NCBI RefSeq assembly: GCF_900096995.1
Contig: NZ_OANT01000002.1
Coordinates: forward strand, 186,001 to 250,000
Direction: 5' to 3'
From: Acinetobacter puyangensis
Lineage (GTDB): Bacteria; Pseudomonadota; Gammaproteobacteria; Pseudomonadales; Moraxellaceae
Length of the DNA: 64,000 nucleotides
Shown here: one piece after another, positions 25,469-37,213 of the stretch
Layout of the letters: every line of letters begins with the position of its first letter
Position numbering within the stretch: position 1 is the first letter of the stretch
Made by a program: the position numbers and the translations under genes
Notes under the pieces: model-generated
Database searches by the model: none
What the model was told of the DNA's origin: nothing
What the model saw: the letters and a program-made list of their open reading frames with translations, nothing else

Positions 25469-26248
25469 ATGGCCGCGTTTTTTAAAGAAAAGATTTTAAA
25501 GGTGCATCACTGGAATGACACTTTATTTAGTTTTAAAACGACACGTGACACAAGTTTGCGTTTTAAAAATGGTCAGTTTGTGATGATTGGTTTGGAGGTG
25601 AATGGCAAACCTTTAATGCGTGCGTACTCAATCGCAAGCGCAAATTATGAAGAAGAGCTTGAATTTTTCTCCATTAAAGTACAAGACGGTCCGCTTACTT
25701 CAATTTTACAAAAAGTTCAAGTTGGCGATGATATCCTGATTTCCAAAAAACCAACAGGCACATTGGTTCATGACGATTTGTTGCCGGGTAAAAACCTCTA
25801 CTTATTATCTTCTGGTACAGGCCTCGCACCATTTCTTTCCCTGATTCGTGATCCAGAAACTTATGAAAAATTTGAAAAAGTAATTGTGGTTCATGGTACA
25901 CGTTATATCTCCGAGCTGGCATATCAGGACTTGATTCTAGATGATTTACCCAATAATGAATTTTTTGAAGAATTAGGTATTAAAGACAAGTTGATTTATT
26001 ACCCAACCGTAACCCGTGAACCGTTCCATACCGAAGGTCGTGTGACGACAGCAATTGAGACGGGTGAACTATTTGAAAAAATTGGTTTGCCACGTTTTAA
26101 CCGCGAAACTGATCGAGCCATGTTATGTGGTAGTCCTGCATTTCTGAACGATGTTGTTGCTTTATTAGATCAACATGGATTAATTGAATCACCTCGTATG
26201 GGTGTTATGGGCGATTATGTGATTGAACGTGCATTTGTCGAGAAATAA
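25469..26248 (+). CDS. fpr: Ferredoxin--NADP+ reductase
   Basis: 259-residue FAD enzyme. The flavin motif RAYSIASANY, the NADP-binding SSGTGLAPFLSLIRDP, LCGSPAFLNDV and the C-terminal VIERAFVEK are those of bacterial Fpr. It passes electrons between NADP(H) and ferredoxin, here probably the FdxA encoded 63 nt upstream. The frame opens at a TTG (25448), but the ATG at 25469 follows GGGGAG by 6 nt and is the likely start. Second gene of the putative molybdoenzyme operon. Confidence 0.92.
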   Translation: MAAFFKEKILKVHHWNDTLFSFKTTRDTSLRFKNGQFVMIGLEVNGKPLMRAYSIASANYEEELEFFSIKVQDGPLTSILQKVQVGDDILISKKPTGTLVHDDLLPGKNLYLLSSGTGLAPFLSLIRDPETYEKFEKVIVVHGTRYISELAYQDLILDDLPNNEFFEELGIKDKLIYYPTVTREPFHTEGRVTTAIETGELFEKIGLPRFNRETDRAMLCGSPAFLNDVVALLDQHGLIESPRMGVMGDYVIERAFVEK

Positions 26249-26267
26249 AATTATTGAGGATGAGATC

Positions 26268-27140
26268 ATGAACCAACAACTGCCAATTTCTCTGCTGCGC
26301 CATCATCAGGCTACTCTAAAAGGTCTGGGTGAGATTGCTCTGCGTACAGTGAAACTGCGTAAACCAAAAAAAATCATTGCGGACTGGCAGCAAATTCCGG
26401 CGATTTCCAGAATTATTGCTGTACCTGATGATAATCTGGTTAATCATTATATTGCATGGTCTGGCGCACCGTCGACACGTTATCAAGATACGCTTCCTCC
26501 ACATATGGTGTCACAATGGGGATTGTCTGTTGCCACCGACTTGTTGCTACTGACCAAATACAATCTTGCCAGTGTGATTAATCAGGGGGTAACGTTAACC
26601 ATTAAGGGCGATTTACCCAGACATCAGGATTTATTATTACAGGCTAAAGTTTATTCGGTACAGGAACAAAATGGTTTGGCTCGGGTATCGGTTCAGATTA
26701 TCACTGGCACAGTGACTGAACCCGATCTGGTTGAAACTATTTTGCATATGGCTTTTATTTTACCCGATTTTAAAAAGAGCAAGAAAACCAGTCAACCAAA
26801 TGAGCTGCAATGGACGGATATTGGGCATTGGCAGGCAACAACGCATGATGGATTAAAATTTGCCTTGTTAACCGGGGATTTTAATCCGATTCACTGGATT
26901 GGTATTGTGGGTAAACTTTCCACTTTTAAAAACAAAGTGTTACATGGCTTTGGTATGCTGGTTCGTACATATGAGCTTTTACCGGATTCCATTCATACAC
27001 TCGATGTACGTTTTCTTAAACCGGTGGTCTTACCATCGCCCGAATTACGAGTAGAAATTACCGAATTAAGCGAGGGCGGACATGCGCTCAGACTGATCAG
27101 TGGACATGACACAGTTCATTTATCTGGTCAGTATCAATAA
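26268..27140 (+). CDS. MaoC-like hydratase, double hotdog
   Basis: 290 residues. The C-terminal half carries the R-specific hydratase signature LLTGDFNPIHW with the catalytic Asp204 and His209. The small residue usually found six positions after the His is Gly here. The N-terminal half (about 1-165) looks like a second, degenerate hotdog domain. The predicted activity is reversible hydration of an enoyl thioester; the substrate is unknown. The ATG at 26268 follows GAGGATGAG; an upstream TTG would overlap fpr and is rejected. Placed between Fpr and the molybdoenzyme, so it likely works in the same pathway. Confidence 0.8.
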   Translation: MNQQLPISLLRHHQATLKGLGEIALRTVKLRKPKKIIADWQQIPAISRIIAVPDDNLVNHYIAWSGAPSTRYQDTLPPHMVSQWGLSVATDLLLLTKYNLASVINQGVTLTIKGDLPRHQDLLLQAKVYSVQEQNGLARVSVQIITGTVTEPDLVETILHMAFILPDFKKSKKTSQPNELQWTDIGHWQATTHDGLKFALLTGDFNPIHWIGIVGKLSTFKNKVLHGFGMLVRTYELLPDSIHTLDVRFLKPVVLPSPELRVEITELSEGGHALRLISGHDTVHLSGQYQ

Positions 27141-27162
27141 TGAATACGAGGAAGGGAAGATC

Positions 27163-29445
27163 ATGACACAAGTTACTCAGCCAGGTGTGCGTAGCGATGT
27201 AACCGCTTGTATTTTATGTTCACGGAATTGTGGTTTGGCGGTTGAGATTCAGGACAATCAGTTTAAAAAGATTAAGGGTGATGATCAGCAACCCTTTTCT
27301 CAGGGTTATATTTGCCAAAAGGCAGCTCGACTAGAACATTATCAAAATCATGCTGATCGTCTGCGACATCCTTTAAAAAGGCAATCTGATGGCAGTTTTG
27401 CCGAAATTAGTTGGGATCAGGCGATTAAAGAAATTGCAGCAAAGTTACTGCACATTCGTGACAGTTATGGCGGTACGGCTTTTGCATCAGTTGGCGGTGG
27501 TGGGCAGGGCAATCATCTAGGCGGTGCCTATAGTCGGCAGTTACTTCTGGCCATGAAAAGTTTTTATTCCTATAATGCGTTGGCACAGGAAAAAACTGGT
27601 GATTTCTGGGTCAATGGACGGGTGTTTGGTAATCAGCAGTGTCACACCACAGAAGATGTCGAACATGCCGATTATATCCTTTTTATTGGTACTAATCCGT
27701 TTCAAGCACATGGTATTCCCAATGCCCGTGATACCTTGAAGCATATTAAGAAAGACCCTAATCGTACCATGGTGGTGTTTGATCCCCGTGTATCAGAAAC
27801 TGCAAAACAAGCTGATATTCATTTACAGCTTAAACCAGGGACAGATGCTTTTTTAATGTCTGCCATGATCAGTATTATTATTCGGGAAAATTTGCATGAT
27901 CAACAGTTTATTGATCAGCATACCTACGGTTTTGAACAGCTTAAACAGGTTTTTCTCGCTGTTCCGGTAGAGGATTGTATTCATCGTGCGGGTGTGGATT
28001 CCGAACTGGTTTATCAGGTTGCCCGTGATTTTGCTCGTGCTAAACATGGTTGTGTACGTATTGACCTTGGCTTGCAGCATAGCCTGCATACCACTTTAAA
28101 TGGTTATTTGGAAAAACTACTTTATCTGGTGACGGGTAATTTTGGTAAACAGGGCGGAAATAATCTGCATACTGCGTTGATTCCGATTATTTCCGATACG
28201 GATGAACGAAATCCAAAATATCGCCGTAGTATGTATCACCACATGTTTCCCATTTCTGGTTTTTTCCCACCCAATATTTTACCTGATGAAATTCTAAAGG
28301 CAGGCGATAAGCGGATTCGGGCAGTCTTTGTCGACAGTAGTAATCCATTAATGACTTATGCAGATACTCCTGCATATACCAAGGCTTTTGAATCGTTGGA
28401 CTTACTGGTTGTCGTGGATGTGGCGATGACTGAAACAGCTCAATTGGCAGATTATGTCTTGCCTGCACATTCTCAATTTGAAAAATGGGAATTTACAGGA
28501 TTTAATCTGGAATTTCCAAAAAATGGCTTTCATTTACGCCACCCACTTTTTACGCCAACAGGGAATACCTTGCCCGAAGCAGAGATTTACACTCGCCTAT
28601 TGGAAGAAATGAAAGTGATTCCAAAGCAGTTTTCATTGTTAAAGAAAATTGCAGAAAATGAATCGCCGAAGACCAAGCGTTTAGGATATATGGCTGCATT
28701 AGGAGCATTATTGGCAAAAAATAGTCAGTTCATTCCTTATGCTGCGTCGATTACTTATCGTACTTTGGGCGAGACATTACCAAACAATGCCGCATCTACA
28801 GCCTTTTTATTGCCTTTAGCCATTAAATTTGCGGTTGAAAATACTAAAGCTGTGCAGCGTGCAGGATATCAAGGCAATAAACTGACTTTAGGTTTTGATT
28901 TATTTGAACATATTTTAAATGATCGCTCAGGGGTTGTAATCTCTGAACATCATTATGAAGATGTCTGGTCTTTAGTCGCGTATAAAGACCGAAAAATTCG
29001 TCTGGCAATTCCTGAAATGTTTGTTGCACTTGCGGAATTAAAGCAGGAACCTACTTTGGATCAAACAGAGTATCCTTTTATTCTATTTGCAGGTGAACGC
29101 CGTAGTTACAATGCCAATCAGATTTATCGTGATCCAGCATGGCGTAAAGTTGACCCACATGGCAGCCTACGTATTCATCCTGAAGATGCTGCACGATTTG
29201 AAGTGATCAATGGGGATAAGCTACGCTGTATTTCTAGAAATGGGCAAGTTGAAGTGGTTGTAGAACTGGATGCAGGCATGCAAAAAGGCGTAGTGTCTTT
29301 ACCGCACGGTTATGGCATGCGTTATCAAGGCAGTGAACCGATTGGACCACGGTTAAATATGCTCACGTCCAGTGACCATTGCGAACCCTTTAGTAAAACG
29401 CCTTATCAAAAATATGTGCCTGTGAAATTGGAGAAAGTCGCATAA
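27163..29445 (+). CDS. Molybdopterin oxidoreductase, DMSO reductase superfamily, unknown substrate
   Basis: 760 residues with no Tat or Sec signal, so cytoplasmic. The N-terminus binds a 4Fe-4S cluster with C16-x2-C19-x3-C23-x27-C51. The molybdopterin region includes GGGGQGNHLGG (111-121), ILFIGTNPFQAHG, VVFDPRVSETAKQAD, and a C-terminal dinucleotide-binding domain (FAGERRSYNANQIYRDP; SLPHGYGMRYQG). In the segment where relatives carry the Cys, Ser or Sec metal ligand (about 137-153) only YNALAQEKTGDFWVNG is seen, with no Cys or Ser. Start chosen for GAGGAAGGGA before ATG 27163. Last gene of the ferredoxin operon and the only bis-MGD-type enzyme in the window. Confidence 0.88.
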   Translation: MTQVTQPGVRSDVTACILCSRNCGLAVEIQDNQFKKIKGDDQQPFSQGYICQKAARLEHYQNHADRLRHPLKRQSDGSFAEISWDQAIKEIAAKLLHIRDSYGGTAFASVGGGGQGNHLGGAYSRQLLLAMKSFYSYNALAQEKTGDFWVNGRVFGNQQCHTTEDVEHADYILFIGTNPFQAHGIPNARDTLKHIKKDPNRTMVVFDPRVSETAKQADIHLQLKPGTDAFLMSAMISIIIRENLHDQQFIDQHTYGFEQLKQVFLAVPVEDCIHRAGVDSELVYQVARDFARAKHGCVRIDLGLQHSLHTTLNGYLEKLLYLVTGNFGKQGGNNLHTALIPIISDTDERNPKYRRSMYHHMFPISGFFPPNILPDEILKAGDKRIRAVFVDSSNPLMTYADTPAYTKAFESLDLLVVVDVAMTETAQLADYVLPAHSQFEKWEFTGFNLEFPKNGFHLRHPLFTPTGNTLPEAEIYTRLLEEMKVIPKQFSLLKKIAENESPKTKRLGYMAALGALLAKNSQFIPYAASITYRTLGETLPNNAASTAFLLPLAIKFAVENTKAVQRAGYQGNKLTLGFDLFEHILNDRSGVVISEHHYEDVWSLVAYKDRKIRLAIPEMFVALAELKQEPTLDQTEYPFILFAGERRSYNANQIYRDPAWRKVDPHGSLRIHPEDAARFEVINGDKLRCISRNGQVEVVVELDAGMQKGVVSLPHGYGMRYQGSEPIGPRLNMLTSSDHCEPFSKTPYQKYVPVKLEKVA

Positions 29446-29459
29446 TCAAAACAAAAAAA

Positions 29460-29487
29460 GGTGCTTTATATTGAAGCACCATTTTTT
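29460..29487 (+). terminator. Terminator of the ferredoxin-molybdoenzyme operon
   Basis: GGTGCTT (29460-29466) pairs with AAGCACC (29474-29480), followed by ATTTTTT. It lies 14 nt after the molybdoenzyme stop. Confidence 0.85.
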
Positions 29488-29516
29488 ATAGAGATGAAAA
29501 TAAAAAACTGCATATT

Positions 29517-30002
29517 TTATTGTAAAGCAGGTTGTGCTGCTTTGATTGCTGCGGCAATGGCATCATCTTCTGATGCTGTATCTTCACTATTATTGGTCGT
29601 TGCAGTTTTTGCAGGCGCAGGACTACTTGTGTTGTTCGTTGCCGGAGTAGATGGTACTGAACTGGCTGGTTTGCTTTCGACATTAGGTTGTGTTGGTGTA
29701 CTGGTTGTCGCAGTTTTTACGTCAGCTTGTCCATTTTCATTGTAGACCAATATTTGCTGATCATCATGATTGGCGCTATCTTCGGCTGCCGGTTCAGGCT
29801 GTATTTCCTCCAAAGTGGTATATTGCGGCTGTGGTTGTTCCTGTAAAGTCGTTTCAGCTTGTTCATTATTTTGAACTTCGGTGTCGTTATTACTTTGCTC
29901 TTGTTCCGGTTGTTCTTTTTTTATACAGGCACTGAGGACAACAGTGCTGATCAGGCAGACTAAACCAAATTTAATTAATGTCATTTTCATCATCAATTGC
30001 AT
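29517..30002 (-). CDS. Hypothetical Pro/Thr/Glu-rich lipoprotein
   Basis: 161 residues. The signal peptide ends in the lipobox VVLSAC (Cys about residue 26), after which the chain is almost entirely low-complexity: Gln/Glu/Asn-rich, then Pro/Thr/Ser/Ala-rich, ending with AIAAAIKAAQPALQ. It looks like an extended envelope spacer rather than an enzyme. Several in-frame Met codons (residues 1, 4, 5, 7) make the exact start uncertain. Convergent with the molybdoenzyme operon. Confidence 0.6.
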   Translation of the reverse strand: MQLMMKMTLIKFGLVCLISTVVLSACIKKEQPEQEQSNNDTEVQNNEQAETTLQEQPQPQYTTLEEIQPEPAAEDSANHDDQQILVYNENGQADVKTATTSTPTQPNVESKPASSVPSTPATNNTSSPAPAKTATTNNSEDTASEDDAIAAAIKAAQPALQ

Positions 30003-30536
30003 ACAGTGGTTGAAAAGGGTTTATGAGTATAGCAATCTTTTGTTACTTTGTAATATGGCCTAGATGAAACTTTGTTTTAAAATTTTTTAAAATGTTCTCT
30101 ATTCACCCGATTAACGATTTTGATTGCGAATTATCGACAATTCGCTTTGCTTTATAGGGGCATAGTAAAGTAAAATTAAGAGGGCTTGCTGATACTTCAT
30201 CTATGGTTGCGACAGAGAATATTTTTTAGGCGATACTAGGCATGGATTATGAAATTTAGTCATTCTAAATGAATAATCCATAACGCAGTAGCGTCAAAAA
30301 ATATTCCTGTCCCTTGCTGCGCCTTGCGCTGCGAGCAAAGCAGTGCTTTGCTCTTGCTCAGGGTTGTGGCTAAAATTGCGCTAAACTTTGTTATGAAACT
30401 GGGTAAGGGAAAGCCATTACCTGCGTTTCATGCCTTGTTTAACTCAATTTTAGCCGACAACGCAATTCATTTATGAAGTATCAGCAAGCCCTTAGCATTG
30501 CATGCCGATTATTGGCGCCATTGTACGAGAATTTGA
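30003..30536. other. Intergenic region containing a palindromic element before pyrG
   Basis: 534 bp without a gene. The first 180 bp are AT-rich with nothing recognised. Bases 30181-30492 are a structured repeat element (separate entry). The final 44 bp are the pyrG leader. Confidence 0.6.
30181..30492. mobile_element. MITE-like element with 20-bp terminal inverted repeats
   Basis: AGGGCTTGCTGATACTTCAT at 30181-30200 is repeated exactly inverted at 30473-30492. The 272-bp interior has no ORF but folds into three hairpins: a long imperfect one (30211-30311, arms GACAG...CTGTC with inner ATGGATTAT/ATAATCCAT), a perfect 10-bp stem (30333-30353, GAGCAAAGCA/TGCTTTGCTC), and a third (30363-30461, outer GTTGT-GGCTAAAATTG paired with CAATTTTAGCC-ACAAC). 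No clear target duplication was found. A non-autonomous transposon is likeliest; a structured RNA is possible. Confidence 0.65.
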
Positions 30537-33050
<2,514 letters not shown>

Positions 33051-33112
33051 TTCATTATTTTAGTCGTATCTTTTTTTTATTGATTGATTTAACAACGATT
33101 GAGGAAATATAA

Positions 33113-34402
<1,290 letters not shown>

Positions 34403-34423
34403 TTATTGGGCCTTTAAATTATT

Positions 34424-34807
34424 ATGTTGCATACCACAACAGGTAGAATCATTATTGGACTTGCGATGCTTTTTGTCGCAGGTCTTCAATACGCCTATTG
34501 GTTTGGTGAAAGTGGCTATTATCAACATCAGAAATTAATGAATGATATCAGCTTGCAGGAAGAAGCCAATAAGGAATTAAGAGAGCGCAATCGTATTCTG
34601 GCAGCAGAAGTGTATGACCTGAAAAATGGTGCCGAAGCTGTTGAAGAATATGCTCGTCTTGATCTCGGTTTAATCAAACCACACGAAACATTTATTCAGA
34701 TGAGTATGATTAGCGGTGCATATCAGCCGATTTATCTGAATGATATAAAAATTGATCCAAAAGACGAATTGACCAATGAATCCGAAGATGAAGATAGCAC
34801 CCCCTAA
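34424..34807 (+). CDS. ftsB: Cell division protein FtsB (DivIC family)
   Basis: 127-residue bitopic protein: one transmembrane helix (about 8-27) followed by a periplasmic coiled coil (about 38-66, EEANKELRERNRILAAEVYDLKNG) and the family EEYARLDLGLIKPHETF motif. It should bridge FtsL and FtsQ at the division site. The Asp/Glu-rich tail beyond residue 108 is longer than in E. coli FtsB and overlaps the start of ispD. Confidence 0.9.
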   Translation: MLHTTTGRIIIGLAMLFVAGLQYAYWFGESGYYQHQKLMNDISLQEEANKELRERNRILAAEVYDLKNGAEAVEEYARLDLGLIKPHETFIQMSMISGAYQPIYLNDIKIDPKDELTNESEDEDSTP

Positions 34808-35483
34808 ACTCTGGGCGGTTATTCCAGCTGCTGGTTCTGGTCGTCGTTTTTCTTCCTCAGCATTAAAACAATACCAACATATTGCCGGAAAGACTGTGCT
34901 TGAACATACAGTCAACAGCTTATATCAACTACCACTCGCTGGATGTGTGATTGCCATTGATCAACATGATCAGTTTGCCAAAACAATTGATTTCTCGCAG
35001 TCGGTCCAGTTCTGTTATGGCGGTCGGGAACGTATGGATTCGGTACTGGCAGGATTACATCATCTTCGACAATATGCACATGATGATGATTATGTGCTGG
35101 TGCATGATGCCGCTAGACCTTGTTTGCATCCGGCGCAGATTGTACAAATTCTGGATTTTTGTCAGAGCGGGCAACAGGCTGCAATTGTTGCCGTACCAGT
35201 AAGAGATACCTTAAAAAAAGCCAATAATGATCAAATGATTGAAAAAACCATTGATCGCCAACAGCTATGGCAGGCGCAAACACCTCAAATTGTAAAATAT
35301 TCAATCCTATTTAATGCACTGGAAAATGCCATTGCAGAAAATATTCTGGTTACCGACGAAGCAAGTGCTTTGGAACATTTGAATATTCCTGTCCATCTTA
35401 TTGCTGGCAGGTCAGATAATATTAAAATTACCTATGCCGAAGATCTGGATTTGGCGAGATTAATTTTGGCATCCAGAGATTGA
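34776..35483 (+). CDS. ispD: 2-C-methyl-D-erythritol 4-phosphate cytidylyltransferase
   Basis: 235 residues. Third step of the MEP isoprenoid pathway. Motifs are AVIPAAGSGRRF, the GGRERMDSVLAGL loop, VLVHDAARPC and TDEASALEHL. The ATG at 34776 overlaps ftsB by 32 nt; a second in-frame ATG at 34788 still overlaps. ispF, which acts two steps later, is at 50667 rather than adjacent as in E. coli. Confidence 0.95.
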   Translation: MNPKMKIAPPKLWAVIPAAGSGRRFSSSALKQYQHIAGKTVLEHTVNSLYQLPLAGCVIAIDQHDQFAKTIDFSQSVQFCYGGRERMDSVLAGLHHLRQYAHDDDYVLVHDAARPCLHPAQIVQILDFCQSGQQAAIVAVPVRDTLKKANNDQMIEKTIDRQQLWQAQTPQIVKYSILFNALENAIAENILVTDEASALEHLNIPVHLIAGRSDNIKITYAEDLDLARLILASRD

Positions 35484-35612
35484 CATTTTTTGGTTAATGC
35501 TAAGCTAAGGATGTATCTTGTTTATTATAAAATTATGTTTTCTAGAGCGTACAATTCGGCAGTGTTTTACGCTATAAATTATTAGGAATATCTTGAGTTA
35601 TTTTAAATTTTA

Positions 35613-35631
35613 ATTAATAATAATCATTATC
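35613..35631. promoter_or_regulatory. Fur box upstream of ECF sigma gene
   Basis: ATTAATAATAATCATTATC matches 16 of 19 positions of the Fur consensus GATAATGATAATCATTATC. It ends 21 nt before the sigma-factor ATG, so iron should repress this surface-signalling locus. Confidence 0.75.
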
Positions 35632-35652
35632 GTTTATTGATTGAATTTTTGT

Positions 35653-36183
35653 ATGGGTATTTCTCAACAAAAAATGATTAATGTATTGGTCATTCATCAT
35701 GATGAATTGGTCAATTATATTAATGCCCGTTTTGGAAACCGAAATTTTGCAATGGAAGTGGTTCAGGAAACCTGTTTACGCTTACTAAGTAAAAACAGTG
35801 ATGATTTTGATCAGGTGACTGCACCCTTACCATTACTCAAGCGTATCAGTATGCATTTGGCGATAGACTTATACCGACGTGATCAATTAATTGGACAATA
35901 TTTTGATAATACAGTGGAATTGCCTGACTTGATTGAAGGCATACAACCAGAACAATTTACTTTACCTGAGCTATCTTTGGCAAAACATCAATATGGACAA
36001 TTATTAATTAAAGCAATTAAAGATTTGCCAACGGTTTGTCAGGATGTATTTATTCTGACGCAACTTTATCATTTTTCTCAAAATGAAGCAGCTGAACAGC
36101 TAGGTATCACGCGTGGTATGGTGGCGAAACATTTAACACGTGCACTGCATGGCCTTATTCCTGCTCTGTTTGATGAGCAGTAG
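35653..36183 (+). CDS. FecI-like ECF sigma factor
   Basis: 176-residue extracytoplasmic-function sigma factor. Region 2 (ARFGNRNFAMEVVQETCLRLL) and region 4 (LPTVCQDVFILTQLYHFSQNEAAEQLGITRGMVAKHLTRAL) are clear. The frame opens at a TTG (35641), and ATG 35653 is more plausible though no good ribosome site is visible; ATG 35674 is another option. With the FecR gene and TonB receptor downstream it forms a surface-signalling system, probably induced by heme binding and repressed by Fur. Confidence 0.9.
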   Translation: MGISQQKMINVLVIHHDELVNYINARFGNRNFAMEVVQETCLRLLSKNSDDFDQVTAPLPLLKRISMHLAIDLYRRDQLIGQYFDNTVELPDLIEGIQPEQFTLPELSLAKHQYGQLLIKAIKDLPTVCQDVFILTQLYHFSQNEAAEQLGITRGMVAKHLTRALHGLIPALFDEQ

Positions 36184-37090
36184 GAATTATAAATTGAAAC
36201 AGAATCCAGCTAAATCACAGTCGATAAACCAGAAGAACTATAATTTACGCGATGTACAAGAGAGAATTGCACCTTTTGAAGATATGCTGTTGGCAGAATT
36301 ACCCACGAAGGAAGAAATACTGGAACGAGGACGACAACGTCGTTTGAAAAAACATGTTGGCTCATCTGCCTTATTATTATGCGTGGTTTTGAGCGGTTAT
36401 ATATATTGGCTTAATCCAGTCTATCACACACAATATGTATCAACACGACTTGGGCAAACGCAGCAAGTTGAGTTGGCAGATGGTAGTCGTATTCAGCTCA
36501 ATACCTCGACCACAATCAATGTAAATTATCGTCTCCGTTCCAAAGAAATCAGCTTACAACAGGGTGAAGCAACCTTTACTGTTAAGCATTATCCTTGGCA
36601 GTTCTTACGACCATTCGAGCGGCGTTTCGTGGTCACTTCCGGCAATATGCAGGTTGAAGATATTGGAACGGTATTTAATTTACGACAATATACTCCTCAG
36701 CATAGCGAAGTTACTGTATTACAGGGACAAGTAAGAGTATCTCTATGTGATCGTGAGGATATTCCGGCACTGGATTTATATGCACCACAAAGTGCAGAAC
36801 AAATTAACCAGCAACTGACCTATCGTCTGGATACCGATATTGATGTACAAACAGCATGGCATTCCGGCAATATTCAGTTTAAGGCCATACCATTATCACA
36901 AGCGATTACTGAATTTCAGCGTTATCAGCCATTAAAAGTCAAATTCAATGATTTTGCCAGCCAGAATATTCGTATTTCAGGTCGATTTAAAGTGGATAAT
37001 GCTGACCAGTTTATGCAACTTTTGCCACAGATTACCACTGTTCAGACCAATAAAGATCAGACTGGACAATGGATTGTGAAAGCAAAATAA
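36173..37090 (+). CDS. FecR-family anti-sigma factor
   Basis: 305 residues: a short cytoplasmic domain (PTKEEILERGRQRRLKKH before the membrane), one transmembrane helix, and a periplasmic FecR domain (TRLGQTQQVELADGSRIQLNTSTTI; VEDIGTVFNLRQY). The first in-frame ATG is 36140, deep inside the sigma gene; ATG 36173, overlapping the sigma stop, gives a better N-terminus. It transmits the occupied state of the downstream receptor's N-terminal signalling domain to the sigma factor. Confidence 0.88.
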   Translation: MSSRNYKLKQNPAKSQSINQKNYNLRDVQERIAPFEDMLLAELPTKEEILERGRQRRLKKHVGSSALLLCVVLSGYIYWLNPVYHTQYVSTRLGQTQQVELADGSRIQLNTSTTINVNYRLRSKEISLQQGEATFTVKHYPWQFLRPFERRFVVTSGNMQVEDIGTVFNLRQYTPQHSEVTVLQGQVRVSLCDREDIPALDLYAPQSAEQINQQLTYRLDTDIDVQTAWHSGNIQFKAIPLSQAITEFQRYQPLKVKFNDFASQNIRISGRFKVDNADQFMQLLPQITTVQTNKDQTGQWIVKAK

Positions 37091-37213
37091 TATAGATACG
37101 GAGAAGAATCATTTTTATTTGAAAATTTTTTTTAATTGTAGGTATACATTTGCCTCTGCCCAAACGGTTATAGAGATGAAGACATTAAAAATTCATTGGT
37201 AGAGGTTTTGGTG

